Source: Pseudochelatococcus lubricantis
Lineage (GTDB): Bacteria; Pseudomonadota; Alphaproteobacteria; Rhizobiales; Beijerinckiaceae
DNA: 64,000 nucleotides
Direction of reading: 5' to 3'
Assembly (NCBI RefSeq): GCF_042432495.1
Contig: NZ_JBHLXC010000001.1
Span: 248,001-312,000 of the forward strand
Positions 24,172-32,935 of this stretch are shown here, piece by piece (position 1 is the stretch's first letter; the number at the start of each line of letters is the position of its first letter). The notes beneath the pieces were generated by a model that made no database searches, was not told the origin of the DNA, and saw only the letters and a list, made by a program, of their open reading frames with translations. The translations under genes and the position numbers were made by a program.

Positions 24172-25209
24172 ATGAGCGACGAAAAACTGTCCGAAATCTG
24201 GTACACGCGCTGTCCGGTGCCGACGCCCGTCGGCCTCGCGGCGCAGCTCGGCTATCTCGAAGAAACCTTTGCCGCCGAGGGTATCGCACTGCGCTCGATT
24301 ATCGATTCGCCGGACCCCGCCATCCGCCAGAGCCATTTCAACCATACCCTGAACTGGTCATTCCGCCACGGCGGCAACGTTCCGCCGATCCGCGCGCGCT
24401 CGGAAGGCCGGAAGACGCGGCTCGTCGGCATCACGTGGACCGACGAGTTCCAGGCCGTCATCACGCTGCCGCAAACGGGCATCCGGTCTGTCAGCGACCT
24501 GAAGGGCCGGCGTTTCGGCATCGCCCGGCGCCCGGAGGGCATCGTCGACTTTCATCGCGCCACCGCGCTGAAGGGGCTCGTCTCTGCGCTGTCGCTCGAA
24601 GGGCTTTCGCACCGGGATGTCGAAATCGTCGATGTCGCCGTGCGGGACAGCGTGCTCGACAAGTTCGGCGACGCCTCCCTGTTCGGCCTGCGGCGCCGGC
24701 CGCCGCACGGCGAGGAGATCGCGGCCCTCATCCGGGGTGAGACCGACGCTATCTTCGTCAAGGGCACGCCGGGCATCGCTGTCGCCAACCTCATCGGGGC
24801 TGTGCTCGTCGCGGATTTCGGCTTCCATTCCGATCCGAACATCCGCGTCAATTCCGGCTCGCCGCGCCTGCTGACCGTCGACGAGTTGCTGGCGGAAAAG
24901 CGGCCGGACCTCGTCGCGCGGCTGATCGAGGCCATTTTCCGCGCGAGCGAATGGGCGAAGGCCCATCCGGATGATACCCGCCGCTTCGTCGCGCGCGAGG
25001 CCGGCGCCACCGAGGAGCAGGTGCTCGTCGCCAACGGCCCGGACCTGCATCACCATCTGGGGTTGAGCCTGGAACCCGGGCTGATCGCGGCTGTGGGCAC
25101 CTACAAGGACTTCCTGCTGGAGTGGGGCTTCCTCGCGGGCGATTTCGACATCGGCGAATGGGTCGATCCCCGGCCGCTCGAAGCCGCCACCCGCCGCGCC
25201 GCCGCCTGA
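24172..25209 (+). CDS. DszB-like sulfinate desulfinase (SBP-fold enzyme)
   Basis: 345-residue protein with a periplasmic-binding-protein fold but no signal peptide, so cytoplasmic. It shares the hallmarks of DszB, the hydroxybiphenyl sulfinate desulfinase: YTRCPVP (C14), SHFNH (H55) and SFRHGGNVPP (R65), then TRLVGIT and GRRFGIA. In DszB the essential residues are Cys27, His60 and Arg70; the His-to-Arg distance of 10 and the R-x-GG-x-x-PP context are the same here. Automatic annotation would call it a sulfonate ABC binding protein. It follows a DszC-like gene. The start at 24172 has GGAG 11 nt upstream. Expected reaction: release of sulfite from an aryl or alkyl sulfinate. The substrate is unknown. 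Confidence 0.75.
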   Translation: MSDEKLSEIWYTRCPVPTPVGLAAQLGYLEETFAAEGIALRSIIDSPDPAIRQSHFNHTLNWSFRHGGNVPPIRARSEGRKTRLVGITWTDEFQAVITLPQTGIRSVSDLKGRRFGIARRPEGIVDFHRATALKGLVSALSLEGLSHRDVEIVDVAVRDSVLDKFGDASLFGLRRRPPHGEEIAALIRGETDAIFVKGTPGIAVANLIGAVLVADFGFHSDPNIRVNSGSPRLLTVDELLAEKRPDLVARLIEAIFRASEWAKAHPDDTRRFVAREAGATEEQVLVANGPDLHHHLGLSLEPGLIAAVGTYKDFLLEWGFLAGDFDIGEWVDPRPLEAATRRAAA

Positions 25210-25232
25210 CGGCAAACTAAAACACTTAAAAT

Positions 25233-25284
25233 CCATAGAATTTATCAATTAAATATTGACAGGCCGGCGCGCCTGTCTCATTCT
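25233..25284 (+). promoter_or_regulatory. Shared AT-rich motif, -35 box and inverted repeat before LysR gene
   Basis: CCATAGAATTTAT (25233-25245) lies 10 nt upstream of TTGACA (25256-25261). The inverted repeat GACAGGC-CGGCGC-GCCTGTC (25258-25277) overlaps the -35 and fills the spacer; CATTCT (25279-25284) is a possible -10 at 17 nt. The layout suggests an activator at the AT motif and a second factor at the GC palindrome, perhaps LysR autoregulation. Confidence 0.5.
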
Positions 25285-25409
25285 TCCTCCGAGGGTGGGA
25301 TGGGCGCCCTGCACGGATAACGAGCGGCCGTCCGCGGGGCGGGCGGCGGCGATCCGTTCTTCAGGTCGCCCGTGAGGGCGTGATTGTTTGAAGAGCCGAT
25401 ACCACTGCG

Positions 25410-26441
25410 ATGAACATCGACACGCGGGCAAGATCAAGACAACCGTCTCCAACATTGGCGCGTTTGCCTCCGTTAACGGCCCTGCGCGCGTTCGTGGCCA
25501 CGGCGCGCCATCTCAATTTCACCGGCGCGGCCGATGAGCTGCACGTGACTTCCGCCGCCGTCGGCCAGCAAATCCGCTTGCTGGAGGAGCACCTCGGCCA
25601 TGCGCTGTTCGTGCGCAACCGTGGCGGCCTGCAGCTCACGACCGCCGGGCGCGCCCTGATGCCGGGCCTGACGTCCGCCTTCGATACGCTGCTCGAAACG
25701 TTGTCTGCCCTTGCGGAAGAGCCCGGGCGCGCGCCGATCCGCATCGTCGCGCCATCGTCCTTCGCCGGGAAGTGGCTGGCGCCGCGCCTCGCCACCCTGC
25801 AGGCGGCCGGGCCGCGGCTCGACGTGCAGGTGGATGTGTGCTCGCGCGGGGTCGACCTGTTCAGGGACGACGCCGATTGCATCATCGGCTACGGCGCGGG
25901 CAACGTCTCCGGCCTCGTCGTGGACCGGCTGTTCGGCGAGGCAGTCGTGCCCGTGTGCAGCCCTGCGTTCGCACAGCGCCATGGGCTGTCGGGGAACCCG
26001 CCGGCGCTCGCCGGCGCGCCACTGCTGCACGAGCAGGGGCCGTCTCCCGATCCCGCCTGCCCGGACTGGGGGGCGTGGTTGCGCCTGTTCGGGCTGCCGA
26101 TGCACCTGGCCGAAAGCGGCATCACGCTGAGCCAGTCGTCGCTGGTGCTGGACGCGGCGGTGGCGGGGCAGGGCGTGGGCCTGGCCAAGCTGCGGCTCGC
26201 GGAGGCCGACCTGCTGTCCGGCCGGCTCGTCGTTCCCTTCGGTGAGCCGCAGCCGGTGGATTTCTTCTACTTCTTCGCGGCGACGCCCCTGAAGGCGAAG
26301 TCGCCGCAGGTGCGCCAGTTCCGGCACTGGCTGCTGTCCGAGACGCGCGCGGCACGGACGGATGTTGACCGCTGGCCGCCCGATGGCCCCTATCCCGCGT
26401 CCGGCGCGCATGCCGACACGCCCGCCATTGCGGCGGAATGA
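25410..26441 (+). CDS. LysR-family transcriptional regulator (GcvA-like)
   Basis: 343-residue regulator. The N-terminal winged helix-turn-helix is LTALRAFVATARHLNFTGAADELHVTSAAVGQQIRLLEEHLG (about residues 19-60), followed by a LysR effector domain with APSSFAGKWLAPRLATLQ and GVGLAKLRLAEADLLSGRLVVPF, the GcvA-group form. A C-terminal tail of about 30 proline-rich residues is extra. It is the only regulator inside the sulfur island and is a candidate for the factor that reads the shared AT-rich motif, as CysB and Cbl do in enterics. That link is inference. The leader of about 120 nt contains no other gene. Confidence 0.85.
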   Translation: MNIDTRARSRQPSPTLARLPPLTALRAFVATARHLNFTGAADELHVTSAAVGQQIRLLEEHLGHALFVRNRGGLQLTTAGRALMPGLTSAFDTLLETLSALAEEPGRAPIRIVAPSSFAGKWLAPRLATLQAAGPRLDVQVDVCSRGVDLFRDDADCIIGYGAGNVSGLVVDRLFGEAVVPVCSPAFAQRHGLSGNPPALAGAPLLHEQGPSPDPACPDWGAWLRLFGLPMHLAESGITLSQSSLVLDAAVAGQGVGLAKLRLAEADLLSGRLVVPFGEPQPVDFFYFFAATPLKAKSPQVRQFRHWLLSETRAARTDVDRWPPDGPYPASGAHADTPAIAAE

Positions 26442-26463
26442 CGTTGCGGGCATTTAAAATTTT

Positions 26464-26473
26464 GTCTATAGAC
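26464..26473. promoter_or_regulatory. GTCTATAGAC palindrome before aldo/keto reductase gene
   Basis: A perfect 10-nt palindrome in an AT-rich stretch (26455-26489) about 95 bp upstream of the aldo/keto reductase gene. It resembles, but does not fully match, the TATAGAAT motif of the other sulfur promoters. Confidence 0.4.
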
Positions 26474-26565
26474 GTAATAGATATATAGCGCTATCAAACG
26501 CTTCTCCGATGCGGGCGCCCGGCCGTCCGCCCATCCTGCCGATCTGACAAAGGAAACGCTCGTTC

Positions 26566-27582
26566 ATGTCCATCCAGTATCGCACGCTGGGCCGCAACGG
26601 CCTGCGCGTATCGCCGCTCGCCCTCGGCACCATGATGTTCGGAGGCGAGACCGATGAGGCCACGTCGCGGCGCATCATCGACAAGGCGTTCGATCAGGGT
26701 TTCAACTTCATCGACACGGCGGATGGCTACGCGAATTACCAGTCGGAGGTCGTGGTCGGCAACGCCATCCGCGAGAAGCGCGATAGCTGGGTGCTGGCAA
26801 CCAAGTTCGCGAGCCCGCGCGGGCTCGACGCGAACAGCCAGGGCGCCTCGCGCAAGTATATCCGCCGTGCGGTGGAGGGCAGCCTGAAGCGGCTCGGCAC
26901 CGACTACATCGACATCTACTACCTGCATCGCGAGGACCATGAGACGAATGTCGCGGAAACGATCCGCACGCTCGGCGACCTGATTTCCGAGGGCAAGATC
27001 CGCTACTACGGCCTCTCCAACCACCGCGCCTGGAAAATCGCCGAATTCAGTCGGGTGGCCGATCAGCTCGGGCTCGATCGGCCCATCGCCTCCCAGCCGC
27101 TCTACAACCTCGCCAACCGCCAGATCGAGTTCGAGCACCTCGATGCCGCCGACTACTACGGGCTCGGCGTCGTGCCCTACAGCCCGCTGGCGCGCGGCGT
27201 GCTGACGGCTAAATATGCGCCGGGCGCGGAGCCGGAGGCGGGCACGCGCGCCGGGCGTCAGGACAAGCGCATCCTGCAAACGGAATGGCGGCCGGAATCG
27301 CTGAACATCGCCCAGCGCATCGGCGAGCACGTCAAGTCGCGCGGCATTTCTCCCGGCCAGTTCGCGCTGGCCTGGGTGCTCAACAACCGGCTCATCACCG
27401 CCCCCATCGTCGGCCCGCGCACCGAGGCGCAGTGGGACGACTACCTGCCCGCGCTCGAATACAGGTTTACGCAGGAGGACGAGGCGCTGGTCAACGAACT
27501 CGTCGCCCCCGGCCACTCGTCCACGCCCGGCTTCAACGATCCGGCGCATTTCTTCTTCGGCCGCCGGCCGTACGCAGGCTGA
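26566..27582 (+). CDS. Aldo/keto reductase
   Basis: 338-residue NADPH-dependent (beta/alpha)8 reductase. The catalytic tetrad can be seen: FIDTADGY (Asp, Tyr), LATKFASP (Lys) and YYLHREDHE (His), with YYGLSNH and the C-terminal NADPH-binding IVGPRTEAQ. It most resembles the YghZ/YajO-type enzymes. AAAGGAA lies 11 nt upstream of the ATG. It stands alone between the LysR gene and the SfnB-type genes. It may reduce an aldehyde or ketone left by monooxygenase cleavage of organosulfur compounds; this is inference. Confidence 0.9.
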   Translation: MSIQYRTLGRNGLRVSPLALGTMMFGGETDEATSRRIIDKAFDQGFNFIDTADGYANYQSEVVVGNAIREKRDSWVLATKFASPRGLDANSQGASRKYIRRAVEGSLKRLGTDYIDIYYLHREDHETNVAETIRTLGDLISEGKIRYYGLSNHRAWKIAEFSRVADQLGLDRPIASQPLYNLANRQIEFEHLDAADYYGLGVVPYSPLARGVLTAKYAPGAEPEAGTRAGRQDKRILQTEWRPESLNIAQRIGEHVKSRGISPGQFALAWVLNNRLITAPIVGPRTEAQWDDYLPALEYRFTQEDEALVNELVAPGHSSTPGFNDPAHFFFGRRPYAG

Positions 27583-27614
27583 TCCGGTTTTCCGGAAAGC
27601 CGGTCACCCGACAT

Positions 27615-27647
27615 GCCGCCTTCCGGTTTCGCCGACCGGAAGGCGGC
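27615..27647 (+). terminator. Strong hairpin downstream of aldo/keto reductase gene
   Basis: Perfect 13-bp arms GCCGCCTTCCGGT / ACCGGAAGGCGGC with a 7-nt loop, 32 nt past the stop, followed by TTCC. Probable terminator or 3' end stabiliser. Confidence 0.6.
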
Positions 27648-27790
27648 TTCCTGCGTTCGCTTCCGGCAAGTGTGACGCGCGGCCTGCGGGCGCCACGGAA
27701 AGATATTCTTCGTCAGCCGCGAAGCAAAATTGTGCCATCCCGCCGCAGGCAGGGCGGTGTGCGTCTTCCAGCTTGTAAAATTGATTATTT

Positions 27791-27803
27791 TTATAGAAAA
27801 TAT
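27791..27803 (+). promoter_or_regulatory. AT-rich shared motif, copy before SfnB-type operon
   Basis: TTATAGAAAATAT, inside an AT-rich patch that stands out from GC-rich flanks, about 95 bp upstream of the first SfnB-type gene. It differs from the consensus by one base in the core. Confidence 0.45.
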
Positions 27804-27895
27804 GATCTTCGACAATGAGCGTGGGCCGGAACGGCGTCACGCTCGTTGCCGCCCCCGAATCCGGGGCGTCTCGATCACATTGGAAAAGCCCGCAG

Positions 27896-29158
27896 ATGAC
27901 AGACATAGCCGATCCGCAACCTGCCTCCGGTAACGAGAATCCGGCGGCGCGCCAGCGCCCGTCCGCGCCGCAGCGACCGCACCGTATCGATAGCGACGCG
28001 GAAGCCATTGCCGCCGCGCGCGGGCTTGCAGGGCAGTTCGCGGCCGGGGCCGCCGCGCGCGATCGGGAGCGGCTGCTGCCGTGGGCGGAAATCGAGGCCT
28101 TCACCGCGAGCGGACTTGGCGGCATCACGGTGCCGCGCGAATACGGCGGTGCCGATGTATCCTATGCCACGCTGGCGGAGGTGTTCGAGATCCTGTGCGC
28201 GGCCGACTCGTCGGCAGGCCAGGTTCCGCAGAATCATTTCGGCGTGCTGGCCTTGCTGCGCGACGCGGGGTCGCCGGAGCAGAAGCGGCGCTTCTACGGC
28301 GACGTGCTGAATGGCTACCGCATCGGCAACGCGGGGCCGGAACTCGGCCGCCGGCCCATCACACACTCCGGCACGCGCCTGCGCGGCACGCCGGAAGGAT
28401 TGCGTCTCACCGGGCATCGCTTCTATTCGACGGGCGCCATCTTCGCGCACTGGATTCCGACGCGCGCCTTCGACGACGAGGAGCGGCCCGTACAGGTGTG
28501 GGTGCCGTATGACGCGAAAGGGGTGCGGGTGATCGACGACTGGGCGTCGTTCGGCCAGCGAACCACCGCGAGCGGCTCCGTCGTGTTCGACGACGTCGCC
28601 ATCGACGATCCCGGGCAGATCATTCCGGTCTGGTCGTTCACCGGGCAGCCGGGGCTTGCCGGGCCGGTGTCGCAGCTCATCCAGGCGGCCATCGATTCCG
28701 GCATTGCAGCCGGCGCCATCGATGAAGCCATCGCCTTCGTGCGCGACCACGCGCGCCCGTGGACGGATGCAGGCGTGGAACGCGCGTCCGACGACCTCTA
28801 CATCATTCACGATGTCGGCCGCCTGAAGATCGACCTGCACGCGGCGCAGGCGGTGCTGCGCAAGGCGGGCCGGGTGCTCGACGAGGTGGCGCGCGCGCCG
28901 GTGACGGCCGAGTCGAGCGCGCGCGCCTCCGTCGCCGTGGCGCAGGCGAAGATCCTGACCACCGAAATCGCCCTTGCGGCCAGCGAGAAGCTGCACGAAC
29001 TCGCCGGCTCCGCCTCCACGCGCGCCGTGCACAATCTGGACCGCTACTGGCGCAACGCCCGCGTGCACACGCTGCACGATCCGGTGCGATGGAAATACCA
29101 CCTGCTCGGCAACTACGCGCTGAACGGCGTGCTGCCCGCGCGCCATCAGTGGAACTGA
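27896..29158 (+). CDS. SfnB-family sulfur acquisition oxidoreductase (first copy)
   Basis: 420-residue acyl-CoA dehydrogenase-fold flavoprotein of the SfnB type. Motifs: GLGGITVPREYGGADVSYATLAEV, GQVPQNHFGVL, FYSTGAIFAHWIP and the C-terminal LDRYWRNARVHTLHDPVRWKYH. SfnB works with FMNH2-dependent monooxygenases in dimethyl sulfone and related sulfur pathways. The ATG at 27896 gives a length like its paralogues and has GGAAAA upstream; 27815 would add 27 residues with no ribosome site. It is first of a tight operon with the second sfnB copy, a DszA-like gene, ssuD and an amidohydrolase gene. Confidence 0.87.
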   Translation: MTDIADPQPASGNENPAARQRPSAPQRPHRIDSDAEAIAAARGLAGQFAAGAAARDRERLLPWAEIEAFTASGLGGITVPREYGGADVSYATLAEVFEILCAADSSAGQVPQNHFGVLALLRDAGSPEQKRRFYGDVLNGYRIGNAGPELGRRPITHSGTRLRGTPEGLRLTGHRFYSTGAIFAHWIPTRAFDDEERPVQVWVPYDAKGVRVIDDWASFGQRTTASGSVVFDDVAIDDPGQIIPVWSFTGQPGLAGPVSQLIQAAIDSGIAAGAIDEAIAFVRDHARPWTDAGVERASDDLYIIHDVGRLKIDLHAAQAVLRKAGRVLDEVARAPVTAESSARASVAVAQAKILTTEIALAASEKLHELAGSASTRAVHNLDRYWRNARVHTLHDPVRWKYHLLGNYALNGVLPARHQWN

Positions 29159-29169
29159 GAGGGATTGCC

Positions 29170-30396
29170 ATGAGTATAGCTGCCCTTTCCCCGGCGCCTG
29201 CGCCCGCCGTGCGCCCGGCTGTCATCCGCGACGACGCGCAGGCGCTCGACGTGGCGCGCACATTCGCCGACGCCTTCACGCGCGATGCCTCCCTGCGCGA
29301 CCGCGACCGCCTGCTGCCATGGGACATCCTGCCCGAGTATACCGCCAGCGGCCTGTGGGGCATCACGGTGCCGAGGGAATATGGCGGGCCGGGCGTTTCT
29401 ACGGTGACGCTGGCAAAAACCGTCGCCACGCTGGCGAGCGGCGACGGTTCGCTGGCGCAGATTCCGCAGAACCACTACTATGCGCTGGAGGTGCTGCGCA
29501 TCGGTGGCACGGCGGAACAGCAGGCGTTCTTCAACGGGCGCGTGCTGGCTGGCGAGCGTTTCGGCAATGCGCTGGCGGAAATCGGTGCGCGCGACTTCAA
29601 ACGCCGCACGCAACTGGTGCGCGACCCCGCCGGCTGGTATGTGGACGGCCGCAAATTCTACTGCACCGGCGCGATCTTCGCCCATTGGATCCCGACGCTG
29701 ACCGTGGCGCAGGAGGATGGCCGGGAGGTCACCTATCTCGTCTTCGTGCCCCGCACGGCCGAGGGCGTGACCATCGTCGACGACTGGGACGGCTTCGGCC
29801 AGCGCGTCACGGGCAGCGGCTCGGTCGTCTTCGAGCGCGTGGCGGTGAAGCCCGAATGGGTGGTGCCGTTTCTCGCCTCCTTTGAGCGGCCGACGACGAT
29901 CGGCCCCTTCGCCCAGATCCTGCACGCGGCCATCGATCTCGGCATCGGCTGGGGCGCGTATCGCGAGACGCTGCCCTTCATTCGCGAGCGCTCCCGCCCC
30001 TGGATCGACGCGAAGGTGGAGCGCGCCGCGGACGATCCGCTGCTGCTGGAACGGCTCGGCGATGTCTGGCTGAGGCTGACGGCGGCCGAGGCGTTGCTGG
30101 AGCGGGCGGGCGAGGCGGTCGATGCCGCGCAGGGGGCGCCGGACGAGGACAGCGTGGCGCGCGCCTCCGTCGCCGTGGCGGAAGCACGGGTGCTCACCAC
30201 CACTGCCGGACTTCTTGCCGCCAACAGGCTGTTCGAACTGACGGGCACCTCCGCCACCTTCGCGCAGGACAACCTCGACCGCTACTGGCGAAACGTCCGC
30301 ACCCATACCCTGCACGATCCGGTGCGGTGGAAGTATCACGCGGTCGGCAACTTCTACCTGAACGGCAAACGCCCGCCGCGCCACGGAGCCCTGTGA
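29170..30396 (+). CDS. sfnB: SfnB-family sulfur acquisition oxidoreductase (second copy)
   Basis: 408-residue SfnB-type flavoprotein, closer to the Pseudomonas SfnB pattern than the first copy: SGLWGITVPREYGGPGVS, SLAQIPQNHYYALEVLRIGG, ERPTTIGPFAQILHAAIDLGI and HTLHDPVRWKYHAVGNFYLNG. GAGAGGGA precedes the ATG. It starts 11 nt after the first copy and its stop overlaps the DszA-like start (TGATG). The two copies probably arose by tandem duplication and divergence, perhaps for different substrates or as a heteromeric enzyme. Confidence 0.9.
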   Translation: MSIAALSPAPAPAVRPAVIRDDAQALDVARTFADAFTRDASLRDRDRLLPWDILPEYTASGLWGITVPREYGGPGVSTVTLAKTVATLASGDGSLAQIPQNHYYALEVLRIGGTAEQQAFFNGRVLAGERFGNALAEIGARDFKRRTQLVRDPAGWYVDGRKFYCTGAIFAHWIPTLTVAQEDGREVTYLVFVPRTAEGVTIVDDWDGFGQRVTGSGSVVFERVAVKPEWVVPFLASFERPTTIGPFAQILHAAIDLGIGWGAYRETLPFIRERSRPWIDAKVERAADDPLLLERLGDVWLRLTAAEALLERAGEAVDAAQGAPDEDSVARASVAVAEARVLTTTAGLLAANRLFELTGTSATFAQDNLDRYWRNVRTHTLHDPVRWKYHAVGNFYLNGKRPPRHGAL

Positions 30397-31796
30397 TGAC
30401 GGTGAAAAAGCAAATCCTGCTCAATGCCTTCAACATGAACTGCGTCGGGCACATCAACCACGGCTTGTGGACGCACCCGCGCGATACCTCGGCCGACTAC
30501 AACACCCTCGGCTACTGGACGTCGCTCGCCCGGACGCTGGAGCGGGGGCTGTTCGACGGCATCTTCATCGCCGATATCACCGGCGTTTACGACATCTACC
30601 AGGGCGGCATCGATCTGACGGCACGGGAGGCGATCCAGTTGCCGGTCAACGACCCGACGGTGCTGGTCTCCGGCATGGCGGCGGTGACGGAACACCTCGG
30701 CTTCGGCATTACCGTCAACGTCAATACGGAGCACCCCTACACCTTTGCCCGCCGTTTCTCGACGCTCGATCATCTCACGGGCGGGCGCGTCGGCTGGAAC
30801 ATCGTCACCGGCTATCTTGACAGCGCTGCCCGCGCCGTGGGGCAGGAGGCGCTGACCGAGCACGACACACGCTACGACCGGGCGGACGAGTATCTGGATC
30901 TGCTCTACAAGCTGTGGGAGGGAAGCTGGGCGGACGATGCCGTGCACCGCGACCGGGCAGCACGCGTCTTCACCGATCCCGCGAAGGTGCGGCCCGTTGC
31001 CCACGACGGCCGCTTCTACAGGTCGCACGGCTATCACCTGAGCGAGCCCTCCGTCCAGCGCACACCGGTGTTGTATCAGGCCGGGACGTCCGGACGCGGC
31101 AAGCAGTTCGCCGCGCGCCACGCCGAATGCGTGTTCATCTCCGCGCCCGACACGACGGTGGCGCGCGAGACCGCCCGCAGCTTGCGGGAACTCGCGGTGG
31201 CGTACGGCAGAAAGCCGGATGACATCAAGATATTCGTCGGTATCGCCGTGGTGCCCGACCGCAGCAGCGCGGCGGCGCGGGAGAAGCTGGCGGACTATGT
31301 GCGCCATGCCAATCCCGAGGCGGGCCTCGCGCATTTCGCGGCGAGCACCGGCATCGACTTTTCCCGTTACGATCCCGATGAGCCGGTCGCCTACGGGCCG
31401 TCGAATGCCATTCAGTCTGCGACGCAACTGGCGCTGAAGCGCGGCTGGACGCGGCGGCAGCTTCTTGGCCAACTGGGGCTTGGCGGGCGCCATCCGGTGA
31501 TCGTCGGCGACGCCGTCACCGTTGCCGACGAACTCGCGCGCTGGATCGACGAGGGCGAGATCGATGGCTTCAACCTCTCGCGCGTCGTCACGCCCGAGAC
31601 CTATGAAGACTTCATCGACATCGTGGTGCCGGAACTGCAGGAGCGCGGCCTCTACAAGACGGCCTACGCGGAAGGCTCGCTGCGCAACCGGATTTTCGGC
31701 GAGGGCAACAGGCTGCCCGCGCGCCATGCCGCCGGCGCCTATCGTTTCAACGCCTATCGCCTTCCTTCGGCGGAAGCTTCGGGAGCATCATCATGA
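30396..31796 (+). CDS. DszA/SnaA/NtaA-family FMNH2-dependent monooxygenase
   Basis: 466-residue luciferase-like monooxygenase. Family signatures: NHGLWTHP, LARTLERGLFDGIFIAD, HPYTFARRFSTLDHLTGGRVGWNIVTGY, EHDTRYDRADEYLDLLYKLWEGSW, PVLYQAGTSGRGKQFAARHAECVF and GFNLSRVVTPETYEDFIDIVVPELQERG. This group cleaves C-S or C-N bonds, as DszA does for dibenzothiophene sulfone. It is translationally coupled to sfnB upstream and overlaps ssuD by 4 nt. The second member (40857-42215) belongs to a different subgroup. Confidence 0.88.
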   Translation: MTVKKQILLNAFNMNCVGHINHGLWTHPRDTSADYNTLGYWTSLARTLERGLFDGIFIADITGVYDIYQGGIDLTAREAIQLPVNDPTVLVSGMAAVTEHLGFGITVNVNTEHPYTFARRFSTLDHLTGGRVGWNIVTGYLDSAARAVGQEALTEHDTRYDRADEYLDLLYKLWEGSWADDAVHRDRAARVFTDPAKVRPVAHDGRFYRSHGYHLSEPSVQRTPVLYQAGTSGRGKQFAARHAECVFISAPDTTVARETARSLRELAVAYGRKPDDIKIFVGIAVVPDRSSAAAREKLADYVRHANPEAGLAHFAASTGIDFSRYDPDEPVAYGPSNAIQSATQLALKRGWTRRQLLGQLGLGGRHPVIVGDAVTVADELARWIDEGEIDGFNLSRVVTPETYEDFIDIVVPELQERGLYKTAYAEGSLRNRIFGEGNRLPARHAAGAYRFNAYRLPSAEASGASS

Positions 31797-32935
31797 GTCT
31801 TGAAATTTTCTGGTTCCTGCCGACCTCCGGCGACACCCGCTATCTCGGCAAGTCCGACTTCGGCCGCAAGCCGACCAACGCCTATCTGCGGCAGATCGCC
31901 GTCACCGCCGAGAACCTCGGCTACGACGGACTGCTCATCCCCACCGGATCGAGCTGCCTCGACCCGTGGGTGACGGCCTCGAGCCTGGTGCCTGTGACCA
32001 GCCGCATCAAGCTGCTGGTGGCGCTGCGCACCTCGCTGAGCGGCCCCACCGCCTCCGCCCGGCAGGCGGCGGCGCTCGACGAGGCGCTGGGCGGCCGCCT
32101 GCTGCTCAATGTGGTACCGGGCGGCGACGCCAAGGAACTCGCGGCCGACGGCGTGTTCTACGATCACGACACGCGCTACGAGGCGGCCGACGAGTTCCTC
32201 GGCGTCTGGCGGCGGCTGTTGCAGGGCGAGACGGTCGATTTCGCCGGCGATCACATCAAGGTCGAGGGCGCGCGCAATTTCCACCCGGCGGTGCAGCAGC
32301 CCTATCCGCCGCTCTATTTCGGCGGCTCGTCGCCCGCCGCTCACGAACTCGCGGCCAGGCATGTCGACGCCTATCTGACGTGGGGCGAACCGCCGGCGGC
32401 GGTGGCGGAGAAGATCGCCGACGTGCGCCGGCGCGCCGAAAAGTACGGGCGGACGGTACGTTTCGGCGTGCGGCTGCACGTCATCGTGCGCGAGACTGCC
32501 GCGGAGGCGTGGGCGGATGCCGACCGTCTCATCAGCAAGCTCACGGACGAGGACATCCGCCTCGCGCAGGAGAACTATTCCCGTATGGATTCGGAAGGGC
32601 AGAGGCGGATGGCCGCCCTGCACGGGGGGCGGCGCGACAGGCTGGAAGTGAGCCCGAATCTGTGGGCGGGCGTCGGCCTCGTGCGCGGGGGGGCGGGCAC
32701 GGCGCTGGTGGGCGACGGGCAGACCGTCGTCGAGCGGCTCAAGGAGTATGCCGATCTCGGCGTCGACACCTTCGTGCTCTCCGGCTATCCGCATCTGGAG
32801 GAAGCGATCCGCTTCGCCGAACTCGCTTTCCCCTACCTGCCCGGCAAGCAGCCCGTGACGGTCCGTGATCAGGCGCTGACCGGCGGGGCATTCGATATCC
32901 GCGCGAGCGAGCCGAAGCAGAGGGCGTCGGCATGA
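31793..32935 (+). CDS. ssuD: FMNH2-dependent alkanesulfonate monooxygenase
   Basis: 380-residue SsuD, almost the length of the E. coli enzyme (381). It converts alkanesulfonates to aldehyde and sulfite using reduced FMN and O2. It is close to E. coli SsuD along its length: MSLEIFWFLPTSGDTRYLG, LIPTGSSC (C55, same position), QQPYPPLYFGGSSPAAHELAA, FGVRLHVIVRET (active-site His) and WAGVGLVRGGAGTALVGDG followed by VLSGYPHLEEA (Tyr). It starts inside the stop of the DszA-like gene. The usual partners SsuE, SsuA, SsuB and SsuC are absent; TauABC is encoded convergently 1 kb away. Confidence 0.97.
   Translation: MSLEIFWFLPTSGDTRYLGKSDFGRKPTNAYLRQIAVTAENLGYDGLLIPTGSSCLDPWVTASSLVPVTSRIKLLVALRTSLSGPTASARQAAALDEALGGRLLLNVVPGGDAKELAADGVFYDHDTRYEAADEFLGVWRRLLQGETVDFAGDHIKVEGARNFHPAVQQPYPPLYFGGSSPAAHELAARHVDAYLTWGEPPAAVAEKIADVRRRAEKYGRTVRFGVRLHVIVRETAAEAWADADRLISKLTDEDIRLAQENYSRMDSEGQRRMAALHGGRRDRLEVSPNLWAGVGLVRGGAGTALVGDGQTVVERLKEYADLGVDTFVLSGYPHLEEAIRFAELAFPYLPGKQPVTVRDQALTGGAFDIRASEPKQRASA

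Noticed and set aside
24172..25209. Annotation as sulfonate ABC transporter binding protein
   Set aside because: No signal peptide, no ATPase or permease partner, and the Cys/His/Arg set of DszB is present.
25249..25455. Small minus-strand reading frame over the LysR promoter
   Set aside because: It lies across the promoter and leader of the LysR gene, has no domain and no ribosome site.
27604..28128. Minus-strand frame of 174 codons over the terminator and SfnB start
   Set aside because: It covers a hairpin and the promoter patch, has no conserved features and opposes a strong gene.
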